Part shown: in pieces, positions 27,956 through 37,193 of the stretch
Numbering within the stretch: the stretch's first letter is position 1
Layout of the letters: every line of letters starts with the position of its first letter
Assembly: GCA_003022385.1 (NCBI GenBank)
Contig: PYGV01000004.1
Span: 1 to 64,000, forward strand
Reading direction: 5' to 3'
Length of the DNA stretch: 64,000 nucleotides
Source of the DNA: a filamentous cyanobacterium CCP3
GTDB lineage: Bacteria > Cyanobacteriota > Cyanobacteriia > Phormidesmidales > Phormidesmidaceae
Translations under genes and position numbers: made by a program
The notes under the pieces: model-generated
What the model was told of the DNA's origin: nothing
Databases searched by the model: none
Seen by the model: the letters and a program-made list of their open reading frames with translations, nothing else

Positions 27956-28834
27956 CTATTCTGCCGATTCTTCGGCGGCGGGAGCCGGTTCTGGAATGAC
28001 CGTATTCTCGCCGCCTGCCCCTGGTGCAGCCTGCCCCTGGGTAGACATCAGCTCAATTTGATCTTTGAACTGAGCCGGGGCCAGCGTGGTGGCCTGGGTA
28101 AAGAGAGCCTGGGCGGTTTCGGTATCGCCCTGATCTTGCAGCACCAAAGCTTTAGCCAACACCGGGCGAAAGTCGTCGGGAGCGGCTTCAATCGTCTCGT
28201 CGTAGAGCGCGATCGCCTGGCTAGGGCTATTGGCTTCCACATGCACCTGGGCCAGCAGCAGTTTTACGGAGGTCGTGTCGATACTCGCCACGGTTCCGTC
28301 TGACTGCAGCTGGTCGGCAGTTTTGAGGGTGTCTTGCAGCAGGCCAATTGCCGCCTGGGGACGCTCTTGCTGCACCAGCAGCACCGTTAACCCCTGTAGC
28401 GCGTTCATATTGCCAGGCTGCTGATCGAGCACCTGACGGTAGGTTTGGGCCGCGCCTTCCAAATCGCCTAGCTGCTGTTTGGTTTGGGCCAGCAGCACAG
28501 CGTAGTCGGGCACGCCTGGGTTGAGTTCTACCAGTTTTTCGAGGGGGCCAACCACCCCGTTGATATCGCCTAGCTGAATGCGGGCATCCACCAGACCCTG
28601 CAGGGCCGTTTGGTTGTCGGGCTCACGCTCTAGCACCAGCTCATAGCCTCGAGCCTGAGCCTCTAGATCGGCCCGCATGGCGGTAGGGTCAGCTGCAGGG
28701 CTGGCATCGGGGGTGCTACTGGCCCGGCGGTTGTCATTACTGCCCAAAATTGGCAGCAGCGACAGCGATAAAAAGGCCGCCAGGGCCAGGGTCAAAACAG
28801 TGCCAACGAGCCAGCGATTACGGTTTGCGGTCAC
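27956..28834 (-). CDS. Membrane-anchored TPR protein
   Basis: 292 residues. An N-terminal uncleaved helix (LVGTVLTLALAAFLSLSLLPIL) anchors it in a membrane, then about five tetratricopeptide repeats follow (residues 60-270; for example YELVLEREPDNQTALQGLVDARIQLGD, written here in part). The C-terminus is Pro/Glu-rich. TPR domains assemble protein complexes; the family is common in cyanobacteria, possibly in photosystem or envelope assembly, but nothing here shows which. Confidence 0.78.
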   Translation of the reverse strand: MTANRNRWLVGTVLTLALAAFLSLSLLPILGSNDNRRASSTPDASPAADPTAMRADLEAQARGYELVLEREPDNQTALQGLVDARIQLGDINGVVGPLEKLVELNPGVPDYAVLLAQTKQQLGDLEGAAQTYRQVLDQQPGNMNALQGLTVLLVQQERPQAAIGLLQDTLKTADQLQSDGTVASIDTTSVKLLLAQVHVEANSPSQAIALYDETIEAAPDDFRPVLAKALVLQDQGDTETAQALFTQATTLAPAQFKDQIELMSTQGQAAPGAGGENTVIPEPAPAAEESAE

Positions 28835-29270
28835 GGGTTTACCTCATCAGGGAGCAGCGAGAATGCGATCCTCAGCTTAGGGGGCGATCGCGAACGTTAT
28901 ACAGTTTCAGACGAGTCGCAGGTAAATGATTCTAGCGCTTTGGCCTGGGGCTGGAGCTGAGTCCTGAGTCAGCCTAAGGATCCAGGGCTACAGTAGCAAA
29001 GAAGTTGTCAAAAAGCTCAGAAACAATACGGATTGCTAACCGTCGGCGATGGAAACTTAAGATAGCCGCTTTGGCCGCTCAGGTAACCGTTCAAGGGCTG
29101 TACTGAACTAGATGTAAAGCTCTTGACAAGTTGCGTAAACGGCTTAAATATTTGCCCCGACCATGCATATGAGAAGGCGAATGTTACGCTAGGCTTACAG
29201 GCTAAGTCATGCGCGAAGTTACCGCTGCGCCAGGTGGCTAGTTCATGTTGAGAGGGAGATCGGTGGTGTC
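28835..29270. other. Divergent intergenic region with a rightward promoter
   Basis: Besides the promoter candidate at 29123-29150, nothing recognisable. It separates the TPR gene from the RG-tail protein gene. Confidence 0.5.
29123..29150 (+). promoter_or_regulatory. Sigma-70-type promoter candidate
   Basis: TTGACA at 29123-29128 and TAAATA at 29145-29150, 16 bases apart, with an AT-rich stretch. It would give a leader of about 115 bases for the gene at 29271. Confidence 0.5.
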
Positions 29271-30371
29271 ATGGGTTCTACAGAGCGAGACGCTTCTCAG
29301 AGCGACTTTAAAGCTAAAGATGGCCTCGACCAGGGGACGGCATCTGCCGCCGATCGGCCATCGCTAATGTCTCCTCCCCGGCGTCCGGTGCGTCCGGTGC
29401 GCCCCGCTGATGCCCCCGAGACGAAGGCCAGCGAAACCAAGACCAGTGCGATCGGTGTTAAGGCAGCCCCCAAAGCCCCAGCGGCCGAGCTGGCTAGCCA
29501 GACGTCAGAGGTCGAAACTCCGCCCCCTGACCCCGCCGCCTATCGGTATCAGCCCATCGCGCCGCCCAGTGAACCCATGCAGTATCGGGCGATTGGTCTG
29601 GTGCGAGGCACCTACGAACCCAGCGAACCCGATCAGCTCAACCGGGGCAATCTCACTACCGAGGATGGCCACGTCATCGATTCGGTATTGCTGGGGCGCA
29701 TTACCAGCCTGGTGAAAAAGCATATTGACCTGACGGCGCCTCACCTGTGGGTGGTGTATCCTCGCACTCGCCGCGAACTGGACAACGACGACCAGGATTT
29801 GCACCTGCAAATTGTCGGCGTTTGGGAACCCGAAACCCTAGGTCTACCTGGGGAAGCACCCTCCAGCGACGATGACGACACCGACAAAACCAGCAGCGCC
29901 AATGACGAAAAACTAGATCTTCAGGATCTGCCTCCTGTGGACGACAATTTCTTCTCCATTCGCGGCGAGGTGGTGAAGTATACACCAGAGGATAAGTGTA
30001 TTGCAGTTAAAATTTTGCAGGGGGTAAAACGGACCCCAGGCTCTTCAAAACCGTTTAAGTTGCTGCTGCACGGCACGATCGAGGGGCGCACGGTCGGCTA
30101 TTTTTGGGACTTCAAGGTCAGGCGCGAGGCCAAAGTTCTGGTGCTGAGTGAGGCGACGATGGTGGGCATCGTACCTCCCAAAAAACGCGCCAAGGGCAGC
30201 AGTGGCGGCCCTCGACGGGGCGGCAGACCGAACATGCGGGGTGGCCCAGGCGGCAGCAGACCGCCTATGCCCAGCCGTCGTCCTATGGGGGTCAAAGGCA
30301 GCGATTCTGGAACAGAACGCCTTACGATTCGCCCCAAAAAACGTGACGAAAACCGCGAGGGCAGCCCCTAG
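29271..30371 (+). CDS. Hypothetical protein with basic Gly/Arg-rich tail
   Basis: 366 residues, not recognised. Residues 1-100 are disordered (Pro/Ala/Lys). The core (105-290) has beta-rich segments such as YRAIGLVRGTYEPSEPDQLNRG, FSIRGEVVKYTPEDKCIAVKI and FKLLLHGTIEGRTVGYFWDFK, split by an acidic Asp-rich loop (DDDDTDKTSS). The last 75 residues are very basic with GGPRRGGRP, MRGGPGGSRPP and KRDENREGSP, like RGG boxes that bind RNA. This suggests a nucleic-acid partner, but that is an inference. It stands alone with its own promoter. Confidence 0.7.
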   Translation: MGSTERDASQSDFKAKDGLDQGTASAADRPSLMSPPRRPVRPVRPADAPETKASETKTSAIGVKAAPKAPAAELASQTSEVETPPPDPAAYRYQPIAPPSEPMQYRAIGLVRGTYEPSEPDQLNRGNLTTEDGHVIDSVLLGRITSLVKKHIDLTAPHLWVVYPRTRRELDNDDQDLHLQIVGVWEPETLGLPGEAPSSDDDDTDKTSSANDEKLDLQDLPPVDDNFFSIRGEVVKYTPEDKCIAVKILQGVKRTPGSSKPFKLLLHGTIEGRTVGYFWDFKVRREAKVLVLSEATMVGIVPPKKRAKGSSGGPRRGGRPNMRGGPGGSRPPMPSRRPMGVKGSDSGTERLTIRPKKRDENREGSP

Positions 30372-30405
30372 TAGGGGCCTTAAATAGCCACCAAGAATAG
30401 TCAGT

Positions 30406-31590
30406 TTAACCGCCCAGGGCATCTTGGGGTAAAAACGCTCGATCGCCCGACAGGGGCGCAACCGGTGCCGCCAGCTCAAATTGGCCCGCCTCAATCCAGG
30501 CTTTTAGCTCGTTTGCTACCTGACGGGCCAAAAAGACGCTGGCCAGCGGTGCCGTGCGGACAGGCTGCCCCTCGATGGTGATGCTGCCGGACTTGAGTTG
30601 AGCGTAGCTGACCAGACCAAAGGTCGGTCGCACCCGGCGGGGAATCGAAAAATCCATCACCGGAGCCACAATGTCGGCGTCCTGCACAGCACAGTGAACT
30701 GCTACCTGCTCGTTCAAGAGGGGAATTGGCACCCCCACGCCCAGCATGAGCGAGGGGCCATAGCCTTTGAAATAGCAGCCCCGTACCCACTCAGGCCGCA
30801 TCTGTTTGGCGTCACCGATCAGGGCCAGCGTCGCCGCCGGACCGATGGGAGTGCGGTTGGGCAGCCGCCGCTGCAGCGGAAAGTGCTGGGTGCCCTCCCA
30901 GGCCACATAGCCAACGCCGCCGCCAAAGAAAATGCGGCTGCCGATGCCGATGGCCTCTAAATCGGGGTCATTCAGCAGGGGCGACAGAGCGCCAGGATTG
31001 GCGTAGACGGCATTGCCCAGGCGCGGTTGCAAGGGGCCAAGGTAGGTGGAGAGAGTGCGATCGCCGCCATTTACCCCCACAATGAAGTTTTGATACAGCC
31101 CGCGCGGGCTGAACAGGTAAAACTGGTTGATGGTGTCGCGGGTAATGGTGGTTTCGAGCGAGGTGCGGGGGTAGCAGTCGGTACCGTGCCCCGTCGCCTG
31201 CAGCGGCACGCTGCGCCCCGCAATTAGATCGGCAATGACATGACCGCCCCCGTGCTCGCGCACGGCTTCGGGGTCACCCAGGTCAGAGCCGCGCCCAGCT
31301 ACGGCGGGCTGGCTAGCTCCCAAGCACACATCCACTGCGCCGAAGCCCGCATAGGCGGGTACCCCGTCGAGGTAGCACTCCAGCAGCTTGATGGGCGGGT
31401 CGGTATGACCCAGGTTGAGCATCGCCCCTGACGACTCCATCGGCTCAAAGGTGCCCGTGACCACGACATCCACGGCAGCGGCGGCGGAAGCAATGCCCTG
31501 CTCTTTGGCGTGGGCTTTAAAGGCTTCGGCGGTCTGTACCACCGCTTTGCCCTGACGAATTTTGTCGTTAATGCCGTCAATGGTGCGCAT
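30406..31590 (-). CDS. DUF39 homocysteine-biosynthesis protein
   Basis: 394 residues of the DUF39/COG1900 family, which in methanogens and some bacteria takes part in making homocysteine from aspartate semialdehyde by sulfur transfer. Segments typical of it are MRTIDGINDKIRQGKAVV, SSGAMLNLGHTDPPIKL, GATGHGTDCYPRTS with a conserved Cys, and GSRIFFGGGVGYVAWEGTQH. The ferredoxin-NIL partner known from other genomes is not adjacent. The family annotation rests on recall of motifs. In a cyanobacterium it would offer an alternative route to methionine precursors. Confidence 0.8.
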   Translation of the reverse strand: MRTIDGINDKIRQGKAVVQTAEAFKAHAKEQGIASAAAAVDVVVTGTFEPMESSGAMLNLGHTDPPIKLLECYLDGVPAYAGFGAVDVCLGASQPAVAGRGSDLGDPEAVREHGGGHVIADLIAGRSVPLQATGHGTDCYPRTSLETTITRDTINQFYLFSPRGLYQNFIVGVNGGDRTLSTYLGPLQPRLGNAVYANPGALSPLLNDPDLEAIGIGSRIFFGGGVGYVAWEGTQHFPLQRRLPNRTPIGPAATLALIGDAKQMRPEWVRGCYFKGYGPSLMLGVGVPIPLLNEQVAVHCAVQDADIVAPVMDFSIPRRVRPTFGLVSYAQLKSGSITIEGQPVRTAPLASVFLARQVANELKAWIEAGQFELAAPVAPLSGDRAFLPQDALGG

Positions 31591-31638
31591 GGGCAGAGCC
31601 TAGGAGTTATACCAAATCCTGAATGCACAGGCTGCAAA

Positions 31639-31660
31639 GGCGTGGCATGCTACGCCCCTA
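31639..31660. repeat. Short palindromic intergenic repeat
   Basis: GGCGTGGCATGCTACGCC is a near-perfect inverted repeat (one mismatch in each arm), followed by CCTATGG. This kind of word recurs in intergenic DNA of many cyanobacteria. It overlaps the stop codon of the small membrane protein gene. Confidence 0.6.
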
Positions 31661-31909
31661 TGGGGGTCCTGATTGGGAATCGGGGCCTACTAAATCGGAT
31701 TTCGTATTAGAACTGCGCCGCAGCCAGAATAGGCTGCCCATCAGCGCTGAGGGGGCCAGCAGCAGGGCTATGACGACTGCCAGCGCTGAGCCATTCTGCC
31801 CTGGAGGAAAGTAGACCAGCAGCAGCGGCAGCGCATATTTAATGAAGGCCGCAATGCCCCCTGAGAGCGCAATAACTTTAGCCACAAAGCTGACATTTGA
31901 GGAATTCAT
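31658..31909 (-). CDS. Small membrane protein downstream of prmA
   Basis: 83 residues with two hydrophobic helices (IAAFIKYALPLLLVYF and ALAVVIALLLAPSALMGSLFW) and a polar tail. It starts at the ATG at 31909 (MNSSNVSFVAK), only 4 bases past the prmA stop, which suggests translational coupling. The last gene of the serA-prmA run. No family recognised. Confidence 0.65.
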   Translation of the reverse strand: MNSSNVSFVAKVIALSGGIAAFIKYALPLLLVYFPPGQNGSALAVVIALLLAPSALMGSLFWLRRSSNTKSDLVGPDSQSGPP

Positions 31910-31913
31910 AGGC

Positions 31914-32828
31914 CTAGAGCTGGAATCCCTCCGGCGATCGCCGCACATTGAGACAGCACCACTCCTGCCGTCGCCAGAGGGTAGCCACCAACCAGCCGTG
32001 CTGCTCTAGGGTATCGGCCACCAGCTTCGACTGGTCGAGCAGAATGCCGCTGAGAATGCCCCAACCATCGGCGGTGACAATGGTGTGCATCTGAGGGATG
32101 AGGTCCATTATCACCTCAGCCAGAATATTACAGACAATGCCATCGACCGGGGCCTCGATCGCCTGGGCGATCGCCTCAAGGCTGCCATGAATGAGCGGTA
32201 GCTGCTCCTCCGTCAGCCCGTTGAGGGCTCGGTTACCCACGGCTGAGTGCACGGCTAGATCGTCGGTATCGGCGGCGTAGGCTTTTTTCGCCCCCAGCAG
32301 CAGCGCCCCAATCGAAAGAATGCCGGATCCACAGCCAATGTCAGCGATCGTGACGTCTGGGTTTTCGTAGGTCAGCCGCATTTCGAGCGACTCCAGGCAG
32401 AGCTGAGTAGTGGGGTGGTTGCCGGTGCCAAAGGCCACACCGGGGTCGAGGCGCAGCACCAGCCGATCATTGTCGGCGGGCGGCTCTAGCCAGGCGGGAG
32501 TGATGAGGATGCGATCGCCAATCGGCTCAGGCTGCCAGTGATCTTTCCAGCTTTTTGACCAATCTTCTTCATCGATCAGGTGCCAGCTGATGCGGGGCAG
32601 CATCAGGTCGCTACACAGAGCATCTTGCTTAATCAGCAGCGCCAGAGCCGATAAATCCAGCAGTTCTAAACGATGCTGCGGGAAATAAGCCTGCACGACG
32701 CAGGATGCCCCCCGCTGCTGGGTCGAGGTACCCTGGCTACCAAAGCTGTCGAACCGCCAGAAGACGGTATCTTCTAAGGCCGGATCGCACAGCACTTTTA
32801 CTTCCCACCAGGTGTTGACCACAGCCAT
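31914..32828 (-). CDS. prmA: Ribosomal protein L11 methyltransferase
   Basis: A SAM-dependent enzyme (304 aa) that trimethylates ribosomal protein L11. Motifs: [36 protein letters not shown] for SAM, and [13 protein letters not shown] near the active site. N-terminal residues 1-80 form the L11-binding domain. It is 11 bases after the serA stop in the same direction, a pairing seen in other cyanobacteria, probably one transcript. Confidence 0.92.
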   Translation of the reverse strand: MAVVNTWWEVKVLCDPALEDTVFWRFDSFGSQGTSTQQRGASCVVQAYFPQHRLELLDLSALALLIKQDALCSDLMLPRISWHLIDEEDWSKSWKDHWQPEPIGDRILITPAWLEPPADNDRLVLRLDPGVAFGTGNHPTTQLCLESLEMRLTYENPDVTIADIGCGSGILSIGALLLGAKKAYAADTDDLAVHSAVGNRALNGLTEEQLPLIHGSLEAIAQAIEAPVDGIVCNILAEVIMDLIPQMHTIVTADGWGILSGILLDQSKLVADTLEQHGWLVATLWRRQEWCCLNVRRSPEGFQL

Positions 32829-32839
32829 TGGTTCAGGAG

Positions 32840-34420
32840 TTACAGGTTAACGGTATAAGCGTCGCGAATGCCGGGCACCTTGAGAATTTCATCCAGAATG
32901 CCCTCGGGTAGAGGGTCATCAAGGCTGAGGGCCATCACCGCGTCACCGCGCACAATTTTGCGGCCCACCTGCATGCTAGCGATGTTGACGTTAAAGCTGC
33001 CCAGCAGCGAGCCAATCTTGCCGATGATGCCGGGCATGTCGCGGTGCAGGGTGAACAGCATGTGCTGCGTCGGCGGCACGTTGATGGGGAACTCATCGAT
33101 GTCGGTAACGCGAATTTCGCTGCCCCCCAGCAGCACCCCCGTCACGGAGTGCTCGCCCAAGTTGCCCTTGGCCGAGAGATTGAGCGAGCCGGTGTAGTCA
33201 CGAATGTCGGCATCGCGGGTCTCAATCACGTGAATGCCACGCTCTTTGGCTTCAATGGAGGCGTTGACGTAGTTGACCCGCTCCTGCAGCGCGTGGGAGA
33301 GCAAGCCCTTGAGCGCCGCCACCATGATCGGCTGGGTGTCGCCCCCGGCAATATCGCCCTGGAGACGCACGGTGAGTTCTTCTACCCGGCCGCCAGCTAA
33401 TTGACCGACCAGGTTGCCCAGGGTTTCGGCCAGCTGCAGGTAGGGGCGCAGCTTTTGCATCACCTCGGGGCGCAGGCCGGGAATATTCACCGCCGAGCGC
33501 GCCGGTAGCCCCAGCAGCACGTCACGAATTTGCTCTGCCACGTCAATGGCTACATTCACCTGAGCTTCTTCGGTGGAGGCACCCAGGTGGGGGGTGAGAA
33601 TGATCTCCTTGCCCAGCTCTCGCAGTTCCGATTCGCCGAGGGGTTCAGACTCGTACACATCCAGGGCCGCGCCGCCGATGGTGCCCTCCCGCAGGGCCTT
33701 GGCCAGGGCAACCTCGTCGATGATGCCGCCGCGAGCGCAGTTGATGATGCGGGCCGTGGGCTTCATCATCGCCAGGGTTGCCTCGTCCACCAGGTGCGTG
33801 GTTTCGGGGGTTTTGGGCAGGTGCAGAGTGATGTAGTCGGCTTCGCGAAAGAGCAGGTCTAGATCGACCAGGCGGCAGCCCAGCTGCTCGGCGCGATCGG
33901 CGGAGATAAAGGGGTCGTAGGCCAGCAGCTTCATGCCCATAGCCCGGGCCACCGTGGCCACGTGGGAGCCAATTTTACCCAGCCCTACCACGCCTAGGGT
34001 TTTCTTGTAGATTTCGACCCCGGTGAAGTCTTTGCGCTTCCACTCACCGGCTTTGACCGAGCGATCGGCGCTGGGAATGTAGCGCGACATCGCCATCATC
34101 ATCGCCAGGGCGTGCTCGGCGGCGGCGATGGTGTTGCCCTCTGGGGAGTTGACCACCACAATGCCCCGCCGAGTGGCTTCGGGCACATCGACGTTATCAA
34201 CGCCGACCCCGGCTCGACCAATGATTTTGAGGCTGTTGCCCGCCTCGATCACCGCTTTGGTCACTTTGGTGCCAGAGCGAATCATCAGCGCATCGTAGTC
34301 GCCAATGGCGGCCACGAGTTCTTCAGGCGACAGGCTGGTGTTGACGTCAACCTGAGCAACCTGGGAGAGAATATCGAGGCCCGCCTGATCGATAGGGTCG
34401 GAAACGAGAACCTTGGGCAT
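32840..34420 (-). CDS. serA: D-3-phosphoglycerate dehydrogenase
   Basis: 526 residues. Oxidises 3-phosphoglycerate to start serine synthesis. NAD-binding core: [21 protein letters not shown], with catalytic residues in [10 protein letters not shown] and HLGASTEEA. The long type: a substrate-binding intervening domain (ASB, about 320-450) and a C-terminal ACT domain ([21 protein letters not shown]) that senses serine. First gene of serA-prmA-small membrane protein. Start at ATG 34420 ([14 protein letters not shown]). Confidence 0.95.
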   Translation of the reverse strand: MPKVLVSDPIDQAGLDILSQVAQVDVNTSLSPEELVAAIGDYDALMIRSGTKVTKAVIEAGNSLKIIGRAGVGVDNVDVPEATRRGIVVVNSPEGNTIAAAEHALAMMMAMSRYIPSADRSVKAGEWKRKDFTGVEIYKKTLGVVGLGKIGSHVATVARAMGMKLLAYDPFISADRAEQLGCRLVDLDLLFREADYITLHLPKTPETTHLVDEATLAMMKPTARIINCARGGIIDEVALAKALREGTIGGAALDVYESEPLGESELRELGKEIILTPHLGASTEEAQVNVAIDVAEQIRDVLLGLPARSAVNIPGLRPEVMQKLRPYLQLAETLGNLVGQLAGGRVEELTVRLQGDIAGGDTQPIMVAALKGLLSHALQERVNYVNASIEAKERGIHVIETRDADIRDYTGSLNLSAKGNLGEHSVTGVLLGGSEIRVTDIDEFPINVPPTQHMLFTLHRDMPGIIGKIGSLLGSFNVNIASMQVGRKIVRGDAVMALSLDDPLPEGILDEILKVPGIRDAYTVNL

Positions 34421-34550
34421 GGGTCAGCCATAAAAATGTCACAGGGATCTACTTTACTGCAAAGACGGAGCAGGGCATTAGTGTGGGGAGTACTTTTGGC
34501 GCGGGTGAGGGGTAGATGGGTGGACGGGATGGTGAGGTGATGAGTGAGAT

Positions 34551-34577
34551 GTAGGGTGCATCGCTGCGCGGATGCAC
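34551..34577. repeat. Palindromic repeat, copy 1 (GTAGGGTGCATC type)
   Basis: GTAGGGTGCATCGCTGCGC followed by GGATGCAC; the arms GTGCATC and GATGCAC pair around a short GC loop. It lies between the hemW stop and serA start. A related copy is at 42162-42195. Confidence 0.65.
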
Positions 34578-34590
34578 TATTGCGCGAAAC

Positions 34591-35820
34591 TCAGCAATCG
34601 CGCAAATCCTCTAACGCCCGAAAACAATCAGACAGCACCACATTAGAAAACAGAAAACCTTCGGGATCGCTGAGGCGCAAACAGTGGAGATCATCCCAGG
34701 TGTTGCCTTCGGCGATGACAAATCCCTGCTCAATGTGGGGTTTTAGGGTTTGATGGAGCGTTGCCCAGGTGGCGGGAGAGCAGAGCGATCGCACCTCATC
34801 CCCGCTAATCCCTTCCTGCAACCGCAGCCCCACCATCAGCCGATCGAGCAGCTGCTCCATGGGGGGTGTTGGCGGCTCGCGGTGGATTCCTCCGGTAGAT
34901 TGAAAGTCTTTGACCCACTCGCCATAGGTCGCCAACGTGCGGGGACGGCTGACGCGCTGGTGCTGGGTATAGCTGGTCGCCCCCAGGCCAAAGCCGTAGT
35001 AGGGCTGGTTGCGCCAGTAGGTCAAGTTGTGCTGACATGGGTGCCCTGGCTGGGCGTAGTTTGAGACTTCGTAGTGGTCGTAGCCCTGGGCGGTGAGGTA
35101 GGCCTGGGCCAGCCGATACATGGTGGCGGTTTGCTCGTCGGTGGGCAAGGGGGCATCGCCGGGCTGATAGCGCTTGGCGAAGACGGTTTGGGGTTCTACC
35201 GTCAGGTCGTAGATCGATAGGTGGTGAGGATGCAGCGCCACGGCTTTGGATAGCCCGGTCTCCCAGTCGGTCAGGGTTTGGTGAGGGAGTCCAGAAATCA
35301 AATCAAGGCTCCAGTTGGGCATGGCGACCTGGTGCAGCCAATCCACCGAGCGATAGACATCGGCAACGCGATGGTAGCGGCCACAGCTTTCCAGGGTGGC
35401 GTCGTCGAGGGCTTGGACGCCCAGGCTAATGCGGTTGACCCCTGCGGCCAGGTATCCCTGGAGATGCTCCAGGTCAAAGGTGCCTGGATCCATTTCCATG
35501 GAGATCTCGGCGGTAGGGGCGATGCCAAAGCGGCAATCGAGCTGGGTCAGAATCGTTTCTACCTGGGGGACGGAGAGTAAAGACGGGGTGCCACCGCCGA
35601 AGAACACTGTGCTGAGGGGGTGTTGATTTAGCTTTGGGGTGGCTGCGATTTCTCCGCAGAGCACGTCCACATAGCTCTCGACGGTGCCTGAGGTCTCGCC
35701 CCGCCGCTGGTTGCCCAGTACAGAGATGGGGAAGTCGCAGTAGAAGCAGCGGCGACGGCAGAAGGGAATGTGAACGTAGGCAGACGCTGGGTTGAGGATA
35801 TTGCTAGGGTTGCTGGTCAT
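34591..35820 (-). CDS. hemW: Radical SAM heme chaperone HemW
   Basis: 409 residues. The radical SAM cluster motif CRRRCFYC (CX3CX2C) begins near residue 21 in YVHIPFCRRRCFYCDFPI. Also FFGGGTPSLLS, GVQALDDATLESCGRYH, and the C-terminal HemN-type domain (QLLDRLMVGLRLQEGIS). Homologues were long called coproporphyrinogen III oxidases, but lack the fourth Cys of the HemN motif, as here (CX2C followed by Asp), and are now seen as heme chaperones. MOSC gene follows in the same direction upstream. Confidence 0.9.
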   Translation of the reverse strand: MTSNPSNILNPASAYVHIPFCRRRCFYCDFPISVLGNQRRGETSGTVESYVDVLCGEIAATPKLNQHPLSTVFFGGGTPSLLSVPQVETILTQLDCRFGIAPTAEISMEMDPGTFDLEHLQGYLAAGVNRISLGVQALDDATLESCGRYHRVADVYRSVDWLHQVAMPNWSLDLISGLPHQTLTDWETGLSKAVALHPHHLSIYDLTVEPQTVFAKRYQPGDAPLPTDEQTATMYRLAQAYLTAQGYDHYEVSNYAQPGHPCQHNLTYWRNQPYYGFGLGATSYTQHQRVSRPRTLATYGEWVKDFQSTGGIHREPPTPPMEQLLDRLMVGLRLQEGISGDEVRSLCSPATWATLHQTLKPHIEQGFVIAEGNTWDDLHCLRLSDPEGFLFSNVVLSDCFRALEDLRDC

Positions 35821-36136
35821 AGCCTGTACCCTGAAGCGAAAAGCTGAGATTTATACCCCATCCAATCCACAAAATCTCGGCCCCAAAACGACCAAACCGT
35901 AGGGGCGAATGGCATTTGCCCTGCTGCATTTGGGCTGGCTAGGTAGGCTTGGGGGTTTGCAGCCAGACCTACCGCTGGGGACAATCGAAATGTCCCCAGA
36001 CCCCCTCGACCAGGGCGTTCCGCCGCCCTGGACCTCGCGGAAGGTTTGATCGGTGGGCGGCATGTCGCGCTTCGCATCGGTCTCAGCTTGTAGGTGATCG
36101 GTAGAGACATACCCTCTGTAGTGGGCTGGGCGTATA
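35821..36136. other. Intergenic block made of palindromic repeats
   Basis: A 97-codon leftward frame here is discounted. Four hairpin-forming words sit in a row between 35899 and 36031 and explain most of the sequence (see the repeat entry). No other feature. Confidence 0.6.
35899..36031. repeat. Cluster of four intergenic palindromes
   Basis: In order: GGGCGAAT...ATTTGCCC (from 35902), GGTAGG...CCTACC (35942-35973), CTGGGGACA...TGTCCCCAG (35975-35999), and CCAGGGCG...CGCCCTGG (36010-36031). Together they would fold as a chain of hairpins between two leftward genes. They may be dispersed repeat units of different families. Confidence 0.7.
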
Positions 36137-36913
36137 TCAGATCACGCTAACATCATCTCCAACGTTGAGGCGTTTGCCCCCCTGACCAACGATGTTGGTA
36201 TTGACCGCCAACTTGTAGAAGTGGTTGAACCGTTGTGGGGGTGCCCAGATTGGCAGGGTGGTGGCACGCTGCTGGGCAAAGGTTTTTTGAAAGCGGTCGG
36301 TGGCGGCTCCGGTGAGGGTGTCGCGGGTGGGCACAATGCAGCGCTGGCAGGGGTTAATGCCCATCAACTCCACATCGCCAATGGCGAATTGCACCGGGCT
36401 ACCGTCCGCGCTAAACAGCTGGTCTTCCCAGAAAGGGGGAACGCCATCGATCTCAAGGTTGGTGCGAAAGCGACGGCGGGTTTCGGCAAGGGCAAGGCCG
36501 TGCCAATCGGCAACGGCCTGTAGGGTGGCGGTGCTGATTAGCGTTGGCCCAGCGGCATTGGTGTCATCTGGGAACCCCAGGTCGTGGTTTTCTTGCAGGG
36601 TGACGGGCTGCTGAAAGTAGTCGCTGAGCCAGACTTCTAGGGCTGGGCGCTGCTGTTGGAGGTCAAAACTGGCGACGGGTTCTTGACCATCGACGGCAAG
36701 GGTGATGGACTGGCTATCTGCCGAGAAAGTGGTGCGCAGGCGCTGGATCGCAGCAGTGCGTTTGGCGTTGATGAACCGGCCCTGGCTGTCGAACAGGGCG
36801 TAGGTGCGATCGCCCGCCAGCGCCCCACTGTCCAGCACCGTAGCCTCAGCCACCGAAACCCCATCCAGCGATTTGACCGGGAAAATATCAATGCGAGTCA
36901 AATAAGGTGTCAT
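36137..36913 (-). CDS. MOSC-domain protein (YcbX/mARC-like)
   Basis: 258 residues: N-terminal beta-barrel domain (MTPYLTRIDIFPVKSLDGV, GALAGDRTYALFDSQGRFIN) and C-terminal MOSC domain with the conserved Cys pair in GINPCQRCIVPTRD, which binds molybdenum cofactor in mARC enzymes. Substrate unknown; relatives reduce N-hydroxylated compounds using ferredoxin-type donors, but no iron-sulfur domain is fused here. Start at ATG 36913. A terminator hairpin sits in its upstream leader. Confidence 0.85.
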   Translation of the reverse strand: MTPYLTRIDIFPVKSLDGVSVAEATVLDSGALAGDRTYALFDSQGRFINAKRTAAIQRLRTTFSADSQSITLAVDGQEPVASFDLQQQRPALEVWLSDYFQQPVTLQENHDLGFPDDTNAAGPTLISTATLQAVADWHGLALAETRRRFRTNLEIDGVPPFWEDQLFSADGSPVQFAIGDVELMGINPCQRCIVPTRDTLTGAATDRFQKTFAQQRATTLPIWAPPQRFNHFYKLAVNTNIVGQGGKRLNVGDDVSVI

Positions 36914-37024
36914 GCAACCCTGCAACCTGGCTAGACCCATGCCTCAGCCATCATAACCGCCCAAAATCCAAAATCTAAACGCCAAAACTCGCCCGGCCCA
37001 AGCGCAGATCCAGCATTTACGCCT

Positions 37025-37061
37025 AAAAAAAGGCCTCTGAGTTAGCTATCCTCAGAGGCCT
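37025..37061 (-). terminator. Leftward rho-independent terminator upstream of the MOSC gene
   Basis: AGGCCTCTGAG pairs exactly with CTCAGAGGCCT around 9 bases, with seven T following on the minus strand (seven A at 37025-37031). It lies between the divergent MOSC and cobM genes, where no leftward gene ends. Confidence 0.8.
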
Positions 37062-37193
37062 GAATCAGGGTGCATCTACCACTCCCATCTCCTGAGAGCG
37101 CGGCTAAATTCCGGGGAAATGCCTAGAGTTTACGGATACTTGAAACAAACTGGCTATGATCTGGGGGCTGTGTGAATTGTTGATATTTGCCCT

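Noticed and set aside
35817-36110. 97-codon leftward frame before hemW
   Set aside because: Its DNA is mostly palindromic repeats, which explain the open frame.
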